Below, piece by piece: positions 33,623 to 42,185 of a stretch of DNA of 64,000 nt. How positions within the stretch are numbered: position 1 is the first letter of the stretch; each line of letters starts with the position of its first letter. The DNA is from Pantoea dispersa. Lineage in GTDB: Bacteria > Pseudomonadota > Gammaproteobacteria > Enterobacterales > Enterobacteriaceae. The position numbers and the translations under genes were made by a program. The stretch spans positions 280,427-344,426 of the forward strand of contig NZ_SCKT01000002.1 in NCBI RefSeq assembly GCF_014155765.1. Direction: 5' to 3'. The notes beneath the pieces were generated by a model that was not told the DNA's origin, searched no databases, and saw only the letters and a list, made by a program, of their open reading frames with translations.

Positions 33623-34510
33623 ATGATTTATCGCCTTATCATTCCGCTGTTCACCCTGCTGAGCCTGCTGCTCAGTCCGGCTGTCGGTTTCGCCCGGCCT
33701 GATATGACGCCGCTCGGACCCAACATTGCCGACAAAGGCTCTGCCTGGTATCGCTTCACTGTTAACACGTTTGATTCCGCTGACGGCCAGCGCCACTACA
33801 AGGTGTGGACGGCGGTGCCACGTAAACCGGCACCGGCCAACGGTTACGCGGTGCTGTATATGCTTGATGGCAACGCGGTGATGAACCATCTCAGCGAAGC
33901 GCTGTTGCAGAAGCTGGCAGCAGGCAACCCGCCGGTGCTGGTGGCGATAGGCTATCAGACCCCGCTGCCGTTCGATCTCGCTGCGCGCACGCTGGATTAC
34001 ACCCCGCCGCAGCAGGTGCAGGATCGTCGCGGCCGGCCAGCCGGCGGCAGTGCCGCATTCCGCCAGCTGCTGGAACAGACTATCGCGCAGCGTGCCGAAC
34101 AGCATCTGCCGATCAATGCGCAGCAGCGTGCGCTGTGGGGCCACTCTTACGGCGGGCTGTTTGTGCTGGACAGCTATTTAACCTCCGGATTTTTCCAGCG
34201 CTATTTTGCCGCCAGTCCTTCCCTGCGCGGCGACGCAACGCTGTTGCAGCAGATGGCAGCGGTGACGCCCGCATCGTTTAAGCAGAAGCAGCTGGTGCTG
34301 ATGGAAGGCAACGGCGAATCACGTCCCGGCGTCAGCGATGTGCTGAGCCGGATTCGCACCACCCTCGACGGCATGCAGGAGAACGGCCTGGCGGCTCGCT
34401 TCCAGCTGTTTCCCGGGCTCAGTCACGGCCAGATGTTTCCGGCTTCGCTGGAAAGCGCGCTGTCGGCCATGGCGGAAGACGGTGCGCTGTCACGCGCACC
34501 GGATGAGTGA
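33623..34510 (+). CDS. Secreted alpha/beta-hydrolase resembling siderophore esterase IroE
   Basis: A 295-residue protein with a signal peptide (hydrophobic 4-22, cleavage near GFA) and the esterase-D/IroE fold. It has ALWGHSYGGLFVLDSYLTS with nucleophile Ser in GHSYGG, SPSLRGD after it, and the catalytic His in PGLSHGQMFP. IroE and related enzymes cleave cyclic trilactone catecholate siderophores in the periplasm. A well-matched Fur box upstream supports an iron role. Family relatives also include general putative esterases, so the substrate is inference. No receptor or synthesis genes lie in the window. Confidence 0.8.
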   Translation: MIYRLIIPLFTLLSLLLSPAVGFARPDMTPLGPNIADKGSAWYRFTVNTFDSADGQRHYKVWTAVPRKPAPANGYAVLYMLDGNAVMNHLSEALLQKLAAGNPPVLVAIGYQTPLPFDLAARTLDYTPPQQVQDRRGRPAGGSAAFRQLLEQTIAQRAEQHLPINAQQRALWGHSYGGLFVLDSYLTSGFFQRYFAASPSLRGDATLLQQMAAVTPASFKQKQLVLMEGNGESRPGVSDVLSRIRTTLDGMQENGLAARFQLFPGLSHGQMFPASLESALSAMAEDGALSRAPDE

Positions 34511-34517
34511 AAGGCAG

Positions 34518-35720
34518 TTAGTTAAAGAATTTGATGTCGGTTGGCGTTGCCAGCTTCGCCGCCACACCGCGCGCGCTCAGCTTGCCGCTGTGCGCATCAA
34601 AATCAAACAGCGTAATGGTGTTGGTAAACACGTTGGTGACATAGAGATGTTTACCGCTGTTATCAAACGCCAGCGCGCGCGGCTCAATACCGTCGGCGGC
34701 ATAGCGCTGTGGATCTGTCAGGCTGCCATCGGCGGCAATCTTAAACACCAGCAGATGATTGTCAGATCCGCGGTTAGCGGCAATCAGGAATTTACCCTGC
34801 GGGCTGAGAATGATGCCGCCACCGCTTTTATAGGCGGCGCTGCTGTTTTGCGTATTCAGCGCCACCTGTGCCTGCCGTTCCAGCCGGTCGTCAGTGACGC
34901 GGAACACCACAATTTCGCCCGCCATTTCAGTAATCACGTAAGCGTGTTTACCGTCGGCGGAGAACACCATGTGGCGCGGTCCCGCACCTGGCGCAAAGCT
35001 CACATCACGGCTGGTATCCGCCTGCAGCGGCTCCCGCCGATCCGCGTGATAGCGATAGGCATGCAGTTTGTCGTCACCGAGATCGGCCGCATACAGATAG
35101 CGGCCATCATGGGTAAAGGTGGTGGAGTGCGCATGGCCGCCATCCTGCCGATCTTTTACCACGCCGCTGCCTTCGCTGAACGCGAAATGCTGGACCTGTT
35201 CGCCCAGCTTGCCGTCCGACGCAATCGGGAACACCGTTACCCCTGCTCCGCCTTTCGCCACCGAATAGTTGGCGACAAACAGGAATTTGCCGTCCGGGCT
35301 AAGAGTGGCGTGCGTCGGCTGCTCGCCGTGGCTGTCGACCTGATTCAGCACCCGCACTGCGCCCTGTTTATCGATCGCCAGCGCGGTAACGACACCGGCA
35401 TTCTCTTCATTGGTGGTATAAGCAAACCGCCCGTCGCGTGATTTAACGATCCACGACGGGCTTTTCATCCTGATCACCTCCAGCGGCTTGAGCGTCCCGT
35501 CGCTGTTGACCTGCATGCGATACAAACCTTCACTGGATCGATCCGGCTTTTGTACCGCAGGGGCATCCGGAATACTGGTCCAGGTGCCGACTAATGCTGT
35601 TTGATAATGTTCCGTGTTCTGCGCCATAGCACTCCCCGCCAGCGTCAATAGAGCCAGTGATATTGCCACGGTTAAGTTTGTTGCTAAACCGCCAGTTGCC
35701 GGTTTTGGGTATCCACTCAT
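34518..35720 (-). CDS. Periplasmic lactonase-type seven-bladed beta-propeller (6-phosphogluconolactonase family)
   Basis: A 400-residue lactonase-family propeller with an N-terminal signal sequence (hydrophobic about 15-33, cleavage at AMA-QN), so exported to the periplasm. Repeated blade motifs: THATLSPDGKFLFVANY, HSTTFTHDGRYLYAADLGDD, PRHMVFSADGKHAYVITEM and PRALAFDNSGKHLYVTNVF. The cytosolic relative Pgl hydrolyses 6-phosphogluconolactone; a periplasmic member may act on gluconolactone or another lactone. GGAAAG precedes the ATG at 35720. Its 3' end faces the esterase gene with seven bases between. Confidence 0.87.
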   Translation of the reverse strand: MSGYPKPATGGLATNLTVAISLALLTLAGSAMAQNTEHYQTALVGTWTSIPDAPAVQKPDRSSEGLYRMQVNSDGTLKPLEVIRMKSPSWIVKSRDGRFAYTTNEENAGVVTALAIDKQGAVRVLNQVDSHGEQPTHATLSPDGKFLFVANYSVAKGGAGVTVFPIASDGKLGEQVQHFAFSEGSGVVKDRQDGGHAHSTTFTHDGRYLYAADLGDDKLHAYRYHADRREPLQADTSRDVSFAPGAGPRHMVFSADGKHAYVITEMAGEIVVFRVTDDRLERQAQVALNTQNSSAAYKSGGGIILSPQGKFLIAANRGSDNHLLVFKIAADGSLTDPQRYAADGIEPRALAFDNSGKHLYVTNVFTNTITLFDFDAHSGKLSARGVAAKLATPTDIKFFN

Positions 35721-35797
35721 TGTCTTTCCACCATAATCGGAATTTTCACGGGCCTGCGCCCAAACCAGGTTGATTTTTTTGTATTGAAACGGACGTT

Positions 35798-35814
35798 GTT
35801 AACGTCTCGTTAAC
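35798..35814. promoter_or_regulatory. Palindrome GTTAACG-TCT-CGTTAAC upstream of the lactonase gene
   Basis: Perfect seven-base arms with a three-base centre, about 80 bases before the lactonase start, in the 280-base gap shared with the LysE-type gene. It is a likely repressor or activator site; the protein is unknown. Confidence 0.4.
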
Positions 35815-36000
35815 GACTATAGTGGCATTCCCTGCGCGCAAAGCTGTGCAGGCCGATCGGCTTCACAAATCGGTTTATTTAATTGTGCCTTTGCTAACAG
35901 GTCATAGCGTTTCGTTATGGATGGCAGGAAGCAGTGTAAAAAGCCCCGGCACGCATGCTTTAATCTTTCCTTTACCGAACTCAGGGATGGTCACGACGTT

Positions 36001-36639
36001 ATGCTGCCGTTTTCTAATGGTTTTTTATTGAGTTTATCGCTGTGTCTGGATATCGGACTCGCCAACATCGCCATGCTGACGCTGGCGATGCAGCGCGGTT
36101 ATCTGCACGGTTTCTGGCTGGGCATGGGCACCTGCGTGGGTGATTTAATTTACGCCTTACTGGCGATGGCTGGCATGGCGGTGGTACTGCAGTTTACGCC
36201 GGTGCGCTGGTTGCTATGGATTGGCGGCGGCATCTTGCTGCTGTGGTTTGCCGCTAAAATGCTTTACGCCGCGCTGGCCAAAAAAATCGACATTCCCACG
36301 GCTGAAACCCAGCCTTATCGTTCACTGCTGCGCGAATTTCGGCGCGGCATCGTGCTGGCGATGTCGTCACCGACGGCGATTCTGTGGTTCGCCAGCGTGG
36401 GCGGCGCGCTGATAGCCCGCATCGGCCACAGCGATGCCGGTGCAACTTCGTGGTTTCTCAGCGGGTTTTTCCTCGCCGGGGTGGTGTGGACCTGTGTGAT
36501 CTGCCTGATCGGCAGCATGGGCGGAAAGCTGTTAGGCGAGCGCCTGCTGAAGTATTCGTATCTCGCCTCAGCGCTGATTTTCTGTTATTTCGCGGTGTAT
36601 GTGATTTGGTCGGGATACCGCGAGTTCGTGGCGGTTTGA
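36001..36639 (+). CDS. LysE/RhtB-family exporter
   Basis: A 212-residue inner-membrane protein with about six helices. It has MLPFSNGFLLSLSLCLDIGL at the start, GYLHGFWLGMGTCVGDLIYA, and RRGIVLAMSSPTAILWFASV (the Pro-containing family block). The family exports amino acids and small metabolites. The frame is open upstream but the ATG at 36001 starts the first helix as usual for the family. A divergent lactonase gene is nearby; no regulator is adjacent. Confidence 0.85.
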   Translation: MLPFSNGFLLSLSLCLDIGLANIAMLTLAMQRGYLHGFWLGMGTCVGDLIYALLAMAGMAVVLQFTPVRWLLWIGGGILLLWFAAKMLYAALAKKIDIPTAETQPYRSLLREFRRGIVLAMSSPTAILWFASVGGALIARIGHSDAGATSWFLSGFFLAGVVWTCVICLIGSMGGKLLGERLLKYSYLASALIFCYFAVYVIWSGYREFVAV

Positions 36640-36701
36640 GTCACAGCGTAATCGTTTAAAATCATGCGATTATCCAGTTAAGACAGCGCAAAGCGTTGTA
36701 A

Positions 36702-36721
36702 GGTCGCCATGGATGGCGACC
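36702..36721. repeat. Short palindromic repeat GGTCGCCAT-NN-ATGGCGACC, copy 2
   Basis: Same nine-base arms as the copy at 3945-3964, with GG as the centre, in the gap between the LysE-type gene and the inositol-monophosphatase-like gene. Confidence 0.7.
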
Positions 36722-36754
36722 CGGAAAACGTCGCGCGGCCGTGAAATGCACCAC

Positions 36755-37555
36755 TTAAACGCCGGCAATCCGCCTCAGCTCTGCCTGCGCACCCGGCGCC
36801 ACCGCCAGCACCTGCGCGCCTTTCAATAGCCGGTCGCCCTCAGTATTAAACGGGTGATACCAGCCGCCGGCCTCTTTCACCAGACAGTAACCGGCCAGGC
36901 AATCCCACGCGTGCATGTAGGGTTCGAAATAGCCCACCACGCGTCCGGCTGCCACCCACGCCAGCATCAGCGCACCAGATCCGATACGGATAAAGTTGCC
37001 CCCCGCTGCCAGCAGCGACGCCAGCAGGCGGCCCACCTCTTCCGGGCTGACATAGCTATTAGCGCCAAAGCCGGTAACGTGATTTTGCAGCGTACGTGAC
37101 GGATCTACCTGTAAACGGCGGCCATTCAGCGTTGCGCCCTGGCCGAGCGCGGCGACGTAGCACTCCTGATAGGTCGGCGCAAAGATCACGCCAATCACCG
37201 GTACGCCGTCATGCAGCACCGCAACGGAAACACACCAGTTTGGCATACCGTTGAGGAACGGGCTGGTGCCGTCAATCGGATCGACCACCCAGGTATAGCC
37301 TGACGTGCCCGGCTGCAGGCCGTACTCCTCACCAAGAAAACCGTCGTCCGGGAAGCTGGCGCGAATCTGCTGGTCGATCATCTGTTCCACCTCGCGGTCA
37401 GCGCGTGATACCACATCCTGCAGGTCGTGCTTGGTTTCGACCACCAGCGTGTCACGCTGATTGAAGTAGGCCAGCGCCTTCTCCCCGCCCGCCCGCGCGA
37501 CGCGTTCGGCCAGCAGCAGACGCGATTGCAGCGCGTCATTTTTCGTATCACTCAT
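36755..37555 (-). CDS. Inositol-monophosphatase-family phosphatase
   Basis: A 266-residue member of the lithium-sensitive phosphatase superfamily. Metal ligands: FLGEEYG (Glu), WVVDPIDGTSPFLNG (DPIDGT motif, about 91-96) and YMHAWDCLAGYCLVKEAGG (WD...A motif). It hydrolyses a phosphate monoester with Mg2+ in the cytosol. It is the last gene of the leftward ABC-importer operon, 14 bases after the ATPase gene, so it probably dephosphorylates the imported compound (a sugar or polyol phosphate). This last step is inference. Confidence 0.88.
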   Translation of the reverse strand: MSDTKNDALQSRLLLAERVARAGGEKALAYFNQRDTLVVETKHDLQDVVSRADREVEQMIDQQIRASFPDDGFLGEEYGLQPGTSGYTWVVDPIDGTSPFLNGMPNWCVSVAVLHDGVPVIGVIFAPTYQECYVAALGQGATLNGRRLQVDPSRTLQNHVTGFGANSYVSPEEVGRLLASLLAAGGNFIRIGSGALMLAWVAAGRVVGYFEPYMHAWDCLAGYCLVKEAGGWYHPFNTEGDRLLKGAQVLAVAPGAQAELRRIAGV

Positions 37556-37569
37556 GCGTTATCCTTAAA

Positions 37570-38631
37570 TTAACCGGCAATCAGGGCCAGACCCTGAGGT
37601 TTAAAATCAATCGCCACCCGGGCGGCCAGCGGCAGCTGCTGCTCCATCTGCGCATCGACGATAAACAGCGAGCCCAGTTCCGTGTTGACCTCGTATTCGA
37701 TGTGATCGCCCAGCCAGGTGGCATGCGTCACCTCGCCGCGCAGCGCGCCTTCAGCACCGCTGTGCAGGGTAATGAACTGCGGTCTGACCGACAGCTGCGC
37801 GGAGCCGGTCGCGACGCCGTTACCGCGCACGCGATAGCGCTGCCTGCCGAGTCGCACCAGCGCTTCGCTGCCTTCTACCTGTTCGACTTCGCACGGCAGA
37901 ATATTTGCTTCGCCCATAAAGTCAGCGATGAACACCGAATTGGGCGCGTGATACTGGCTTTCCGGCGCGCCCTGCTGAGCAATATCGCCCTCTTTCATGA
38001 CAATAATTTTATCCGACACCGCCAGCGCCTCTTCCTGGTCGTGCGTGACATACACCGCCGTGAAGCCCAGCCGCTGCTGCAAATCACGAATATCCGTGCG
38101 CACCCGGCGGCGCAGGCGCTCGTCGAGATTGGAGAGCGGCTCATCCAGCAGCAGTACCTGCGGCTCCAGCACCAGCGCGCGCGCCACCGCAATGCGCTGC
38201 TGCTGCCCACCGGAAAGTTCGGACGGCAGCCGCTGCCCCTGACTCTCCAGCCCGACCAGTTTCAGCCCTTCGCGCGCACGATCCTGCGCTTCCTTTTTGC
38301 TCATGCCGGACGATTGCAGGCCGTACATAATGTTGTCGAGCGCACTCATGTGCGGAAACAGCGCGTAGGATTGAAACACCATCGCCACGTCGCGCTCGTT
38401 GGCAGGCAGATGCGTCACGTCTTTACCACCAATCAAAATGCGCCCCGAAGTCGGATGCTCCAGGCCGGCCAGCAGGCGCAGCGTGGTGGTTTTGCCGCAG
38501 CCGGAAGGCCCCAGTAGCGTCACCAGCGTACCCGGCTCCACCGTCAGCGATAAATCCGGCAGCGCGGTAAAACCGGCAAAGCGTTTTTCGACGTGTTCAA
38601 ACACCACGGAACCAGCAGTAATCGCGGTCAT
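37570..38631 (-). CDS. ABC importer ATPase (FbpC/AfuC/PotA-like)
   Basis: A 353-residue ATPase. Walker A GPSGCGKTT, Q-loop VFQSYALFPHMS, signature LSGGQ, Walker B LLLDEPLSNLDERLR, H-loop YVTHDQEEAL, then a C-terminal TOBE-like regulatory domain (about 260-353). The start at 38631 overlaps the permease stop (ATGA); the open frame upstream lies inside the permease gene. It powers import through the two-domain permease encoded upstream. Confidence 0.9.
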   Translation of the reverse strand: MTAITAGSVVFEHVEKRFAGFTALPDLSLTVEPGTLVTLLGPSGCGKTTTLRLLAGLEHPTSGRILIGGKDVTHLPANERDVAMVFQSYALFPHMSALDNIMYGLQSSGMSKKEAQDRAREGLKLVGLESQGQRLPSELSGGQQQRIAVARALVLEPQVLLLDEPLSNLDERLRRRVRTDIRDLQQRLGFTAVYVTHDQEEALAVSDKIIVMKEGDIAQQGAPESQYHAPNSVFIADFMGEANILPCEVEQVEGSEALVRLGRQRYRVRGNGVATGSAQLSVRPQFITLHSGAEGALRGEVTHATWLGDHIEYEVNTELGSLFIVDAQMEQQLPLAARVAIDFKPQGLALIAG

Positions 38632-40850
38632 ACGGCACTCTCCTGAGTTAACGAAGGGGAAGCAGGTGGCGCGGCGACGTCCACCGGGCGCGCCACGCGG
38701 CGCAGGCGACGTTCGCCCACCAGCCACTGGAACACGCCAATGATCAGCAGCATCACCACAATCAGTACTGTCGAATAAGCAATGGCGACGCCGTATTCGC
38801 CATTCTCCACCAGCCCGACGATGTAGGACGTCGCCATGTTGTACTGGGCGCTGACAAGGAAGATCACCGCGCTGATCGAGGTAATGGCGCGGACAAAGGC
38901 ATACACCAGCGCCGCGCTGATCGCCGGTTTCAGCAGTGGCAGCACCACTTTGCGCAGCGTGCGGAAACTGCTGGCGCCCAGCGTCAGTGACGCTTCATCA
39001 AGGCTTTTATCCAGCTGGCTCATCGCCGCGATACCGCCGCGCACGCCGACTGGCATATTGCGGAACACAAAGCAGGCAATCAGGATCATTGCCGTGCCGG
39101 TAATCTCCAGGGGCGGCAGGTTATAGGCCATCACATAACTGACGCCGATCACCGTGCCGGGAATGGCAAAGCTCAGCATCAGCAGGAACTCAAACGTCTG
39201 GCGACCGGCAAATTTCTGCCGCACGATTAGCCAGGCGGTCAGCAGGCCCACCACGGCGGTGAGCGGTGCGGCAATCAGGGCAATTTCCAGCGTGGTCCAG
39301 AACGAGTTCCACGCCACGCCGCTCCACAGCAGATGACCGTCACTGACGCTGACGCGGAAAGCGCGCACATAGTGCTCAATGGTCAGCGCATCGTTCAGGC
39401 CCCACGACTGCACAAAGCCGCCGACCACAATCATGCCGTAGATCACCAGGGTAAACAGACCCCACGGAATCACCATGCCGTACACGCCGTAGCGCAGCAG
39501 ACGCGGCAGCTGACCATGTTTGCCGCCGTCGCCCTTGCCGGTCACCGTGGCGAAGTTTTTGCCACCCAGCCACAGCCGCTGCAGCACAAAGGCGGCCAGC
39601 GTGAAGCACAGCAGGATCATCGCCAGCACCGCGGCGCGACTCGGATCGTTTTGCGCGCCTACCACCGAGAAGAAAATTTCGGTAGAGAGCACGCCGTGAC
39701 TGCCGCCCAGCACCATCGGATTACCAAAATCGGCCATGCTTTCGATGAAGCTGACCAAAAAGGCATTAGCCAGACCCGGCGCCATCAGCGGCAGCGAAAC
39801 GCGGCTGAAGGTGCGCCAGCGGTTAGCGCGCAGCGTTTGCGACGCCTCTTCCAGCGACGGACTGACGCCTTCCACTACGCCAATCAGCACCAGAAAGGCA
39901 ATCGGCGTGAACGACAGCACCTGAGCAATCCAGATACCGGTCAGGCCATACAGCCAGCGGCCGGGCTCGATGCCAAACAGCGCCGCCAGATGCTCCGTCA
40001 CCACGCCCGAGCGGCCGAACAGCAAAATCAGCGCCAGACCAATCACGAACGGTGGCGTGATGATCGGCAGAATGGTCAGCATGCGCAGCGCTTTCTTGCA
40101 GGGCAGCGGCGTGCGCGTTGCCGCCAGGGCAAAGGCCAGACCCAGCAGCGTCGAACCGCTGGCAGTCATCAGCGCCAGCCACAGCGTGCGCCACGCGGTG
40201 CCGCAGGTGCCGCCTTTCAGACAGGCAAGGCTCCAGATCGACGGGTCCTGTAAATTGCTGATCAAACCGTCCGGTTTGAAACTGCCGTCAACGTCCTGCA
40301 CCGATACTACAAACATGCTGAGCACCGGATAGAGTACGAAGATGCTGACCAGCGCAGTCAGCAGCACCAGCGACGCCACCACAAAAGCATCACCTTTCAG
40401 CACGCCGCGTTCGGCCAGCGCAAACGAGAACAGCAGCAAAAATACGGTCAGCAGCAGGAGCGCGCCAGCGCCCATCGCTGGCTGTCCCTGCGGCAGCGCG
40501 CCGAAGCGGTTTTCCAGCCACAGCCAGCTCCAGCCGCTGTAGCCAATCGCGTGCCCTTCCACAATCAGGAAGATCACGCCCAGCGCGCTGAACAGCAGCA
40601 GCAACCGGCTGCGTGCGCTGCCGGGCAGTAAACCGCAGGCGGCGCACAGCGTCAGCAGCGCCACGGCGAGCGTCAGCCATGGATGGCTGCCGATCTGCCA
40701 CAGTGCCGGCGCGCTGGCTTCATCACGCCACATGTTAAGCAGCCAGCCGCTATCGAAAAAGCCTGCTTCCAGGCTGTACCACGGCAGCAGCAACAGCGCG
40801 ACGGCGCCCAGCAGCAGCGCGCCTGTCAGACGGCGATTATTTGCGTTCAT
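38628..40850 (-). CDS. Two-domain ABC importer permease (FbpB/AfuB-like)
   Basis: A 740-residue permease that fuses two BPD_transp_1 domains, the layout of ferric-iron/hexose-phosphate permeases. The first 150 residues add four helices not needed for the core. EAA-type coupling loops: EEASQTLRANRWRTFSRVSL PLMAPG (about 327-350) and DEASLTLGASSFRTLRKVVL PLLKP (about 620-645). It lies between the binding-protein and ATPase genes. A short stem (GCCGC/GCGGC at 40906-40920) sits in the gap after the binding-protein gene and may reduce expression of the permease relative to it. Confidence 0.9.
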   Translation of the reverse strand: MNANNRRLTGALLLGAVALLLLPWYSLEAGFFDSGWLLNMWRDEASAPALWQIGSHPWLTLAVALLTLCAACGLLPGSARSRLLLLFSALGVIFLIVEGHAIGYSGWSWLWLENRFGALPQGQPAMGAGALLLLTVFLLLFSFALAERGVLKGDAFVVASLVLLTALVSIFVLYPVLSMFVVSVQDVDGSFKPDGLISNLQDPSIWSLACLKGGTCGTAWRTLWLALMTASGSTLLGLAFALAATRTPLPCKKALRMLTILPIITPPFVIGLALILLFGRSGVVTEHLAALFGIEPGRWLYGLTGIWIAQVLSFTPIAFLVLIGVVEGVSPSLEEASQTLRANRWRTFSRVSLPLMAPGLANAFLVSFIESMADFGNPMVLGGSHGVLSTEIFFSVVGAQNDPSRAAVLAMILLCFTLAAFVLQRLWLGGKNFATVTGKGDGGKHGQLPRLLRYGVYGMVIPWGLFTLVIYGMIVVGGFVQSWGLNDALTIEHYVRAFRVSVSDGHLLWSGVAWNSFWTTLEIALIAAPLTAVVGLLTAWLIVRQKFAGRQTFEFLLMLSFAIPGTVIGVSYVMAYNLPPLEITGTAMILIACFVFRNMPVGVRGGIAAMSQLDKSLDEASLTLGASSFRTLRKVVLPLLKPAISAALVYAFVRAITSISAVIFLVSAQYNMATSYIVGLVENGEYGVAIAYSTVLIVVMLLIIGVFQWLVGERRLRRVARPVDVAAPPASPSLTQESAV

Positions 40851-40939
40851 GTGTTACCTCAATGCGGGATCATCGCGCCATCCTTAGCGCTGTCGGAACC
40901 GGCAAGCCGCCGTCAGCGGCAGCGTCCGGCGATGCGGCA

Positions 40940-41968
40940 TTACTGCGCGCTGGCGCCGATCTCTTTATCCCAGCGGCTCAGCAGCGCTTTACGTTTGGCG
41001 GAATCGCCGTAGGTTTTGAAGTCATAATCGATCAGTTTGATGTTCTCGAAGCGCGGCGCGTATTCGGAGATCTCTGCACTGCGGTTTGACGGCAGCTGGA
41101 AGGATTTGGCCTCTTTCATGTGCGACTGCGCTTCGGCGCTAAGCGCCCAGTCGTACCACACTTTGGCATTGGCCAGATTGCGTGCCCCTTTGACGATCGA
41201 CATGGAGCCAATCTCGTAGCCAGTGCCTTCACAGGGCGCGACGGTTTTGATCGGGAAGCCGTCGACTTCCATCGCCACCGCGTCGTGCATAAACACGATG
41301 CCCACGGTGGTTTCGCCGCGCGCCGCTGCCTTCACCGGCGCCGAGCCGGATTTGGTGTACTGGGAAATGTTGGCGTTGAGCTTTTTCAGGTAATCAAACG
41401 CTTTGTCCTCGCCCATGATCTGCACCAGCGTCGCCAGGGTGTTATAGGCGGTGCCGGACGAGTTCGGATTGGCAATCTGAATTTCGCCTTTGAAGGCCGG
41501 ATCGAGCAAATCAGCCCAGCAGGCTGGCGCTTTGAGCTTTTTATCCGCCAGCAGTTTGGTGTTGTAGCCCCAGCCGAGCGCACCGGCATAAATCCCCACC
41601 GTACGGTAACCTGAGTTTTCCGCCTGCTTCTGCGCCCAGTCCTGCTGCTGGTCAAGCAGTGGCGATTTATACGGCTGCGTCAGCCCCTCTTCCGCCGCCT
41701 GCATATGCGGATCGCCGGTGCCGGCCCACCAGATGTCGGTGCGCGGGTTACGCGCTTCGCTGCGCAGGCGGGCATAGGCTTCACCCGCCGACAGGCGCAC
41801 CATGCTGACTTTAATATCCGGATGTGCCTGGCTGAAAATGCGCGTCATGTGTTCGCACACCACCACGTCCGCCGAGCAGACCATATTGAGATTACCAGCG
41901 GCCGTCGCAGCAAACGGCAGCGCGGTGCAACTGAGGGACAGCGCGATGGCCAGTGAGGTGTAGCGCAT
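40940..41968 (-). CDS. Periplasmic substrate-binding protein of the FbpA/AfuA type
   Basis: A 342-residue binding protein with signal peptide MRYTSLAIALSLSCTALPFA (start 41968, AAGGAGAACATC upstream). The mature part begins LNMVCSADVVVCEHMTRIFS and has TDIWWAGTGDPHMQAAEEG, YAGALGWGYNTKLL and KGEIQIANPNSSGTAYNTLA, family blocks of the ferric/hexose-phosphate binding proteins. No Tyr-Tyr iron pair is evident by eye. The adjacent phosphatase gene makes a sugar-phosphate ligand, as for AfuA, more likely than iron. First gene of the operon, divergent from a LacI regulator. Confidence 0.87.
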   Translation of the reverse strand: MRYTSLAIALSLSCTALPFAATAAGNLNMVCSADVVVCEHMTRIFSQAHPDIKVSMVRLSAGEAYARLRSEARNPRTDIWWAGTGDPHMQAAEEGLTQPYKSPLLDQQQDWAQKQAENSGYRTVGIYAGALGWGYNTKLLADKKLKAPACWADLLDPAFKGEIQIANPNSSGTAYNTLATLVQIMGEDKAFDYLKKLNANISQYTKSGSAPVKAAARGETTVGIVFMHDAVAMEVDGFPIKTVAPCEGTGYEIGSMSIVKGARNLANAKVWYDWALSAEAQSHMKEAKSFQLPSNRSAEISEYAPRFENIKLIDYDFKTYGDSAKRKALLSRWDKEIGASAQ

Positions 41969-42014
41969 GATGTTCTCCTTGGTTGGCAGGGTTCCGTGCT
42001 TAACAGAGGTTTTT

Positions 42015-42034
42015 ATTTGCACGTGTGTGCAAAT
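42015..42034. promoter_or_regulatory. Candidate LacI-family operator 1
   Basis: ATTTGCAC-GTGT-GTGCAAAT, perfect eight-base arms, about 50 bases upstream of the binding-protein gene. The core TTGCAC-N4-GTGCAA has the same spacing as the second site. Confidence 0.65.
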
Positions 42035-42122
42035 TAGTAATGAACAGAAAATAGCCTGTCAAATAGCGCAATCTGCAATTGACAGGCTGTGTCACAAAAA
42101 TGCAACAAATGTGATCGCAGAC

Positions 42123-42144
42123 AAATTGCACAGCTTTGCAATTT
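42123..42144. promoter_or_regulatory. Candidate LacI-family operator 2
   Basis: AAATTGCA-CAGCTT-TGCAATTT. The inner TTGCACAG/CTTTGCAA keeps the 16-base core length of site 1. It lies about 40 bases before the LacI gene, suggesting autoregulation. The two centres are 109 bases apart, allowing DNA looping. Confidence 0.6.
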
Positions 42145-42185
42145 ACGGCAGACTGCTTTTCAGCCGTAATTGTGAGGAGGTGAAG

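Noticed and set aside
34482-35441. A 319-codon open frame antisense to the lactonase gene
   Set aside because: The lactonase has a signal peptide and propeller repeats; this frame has no recognisable domain or ribosome site.
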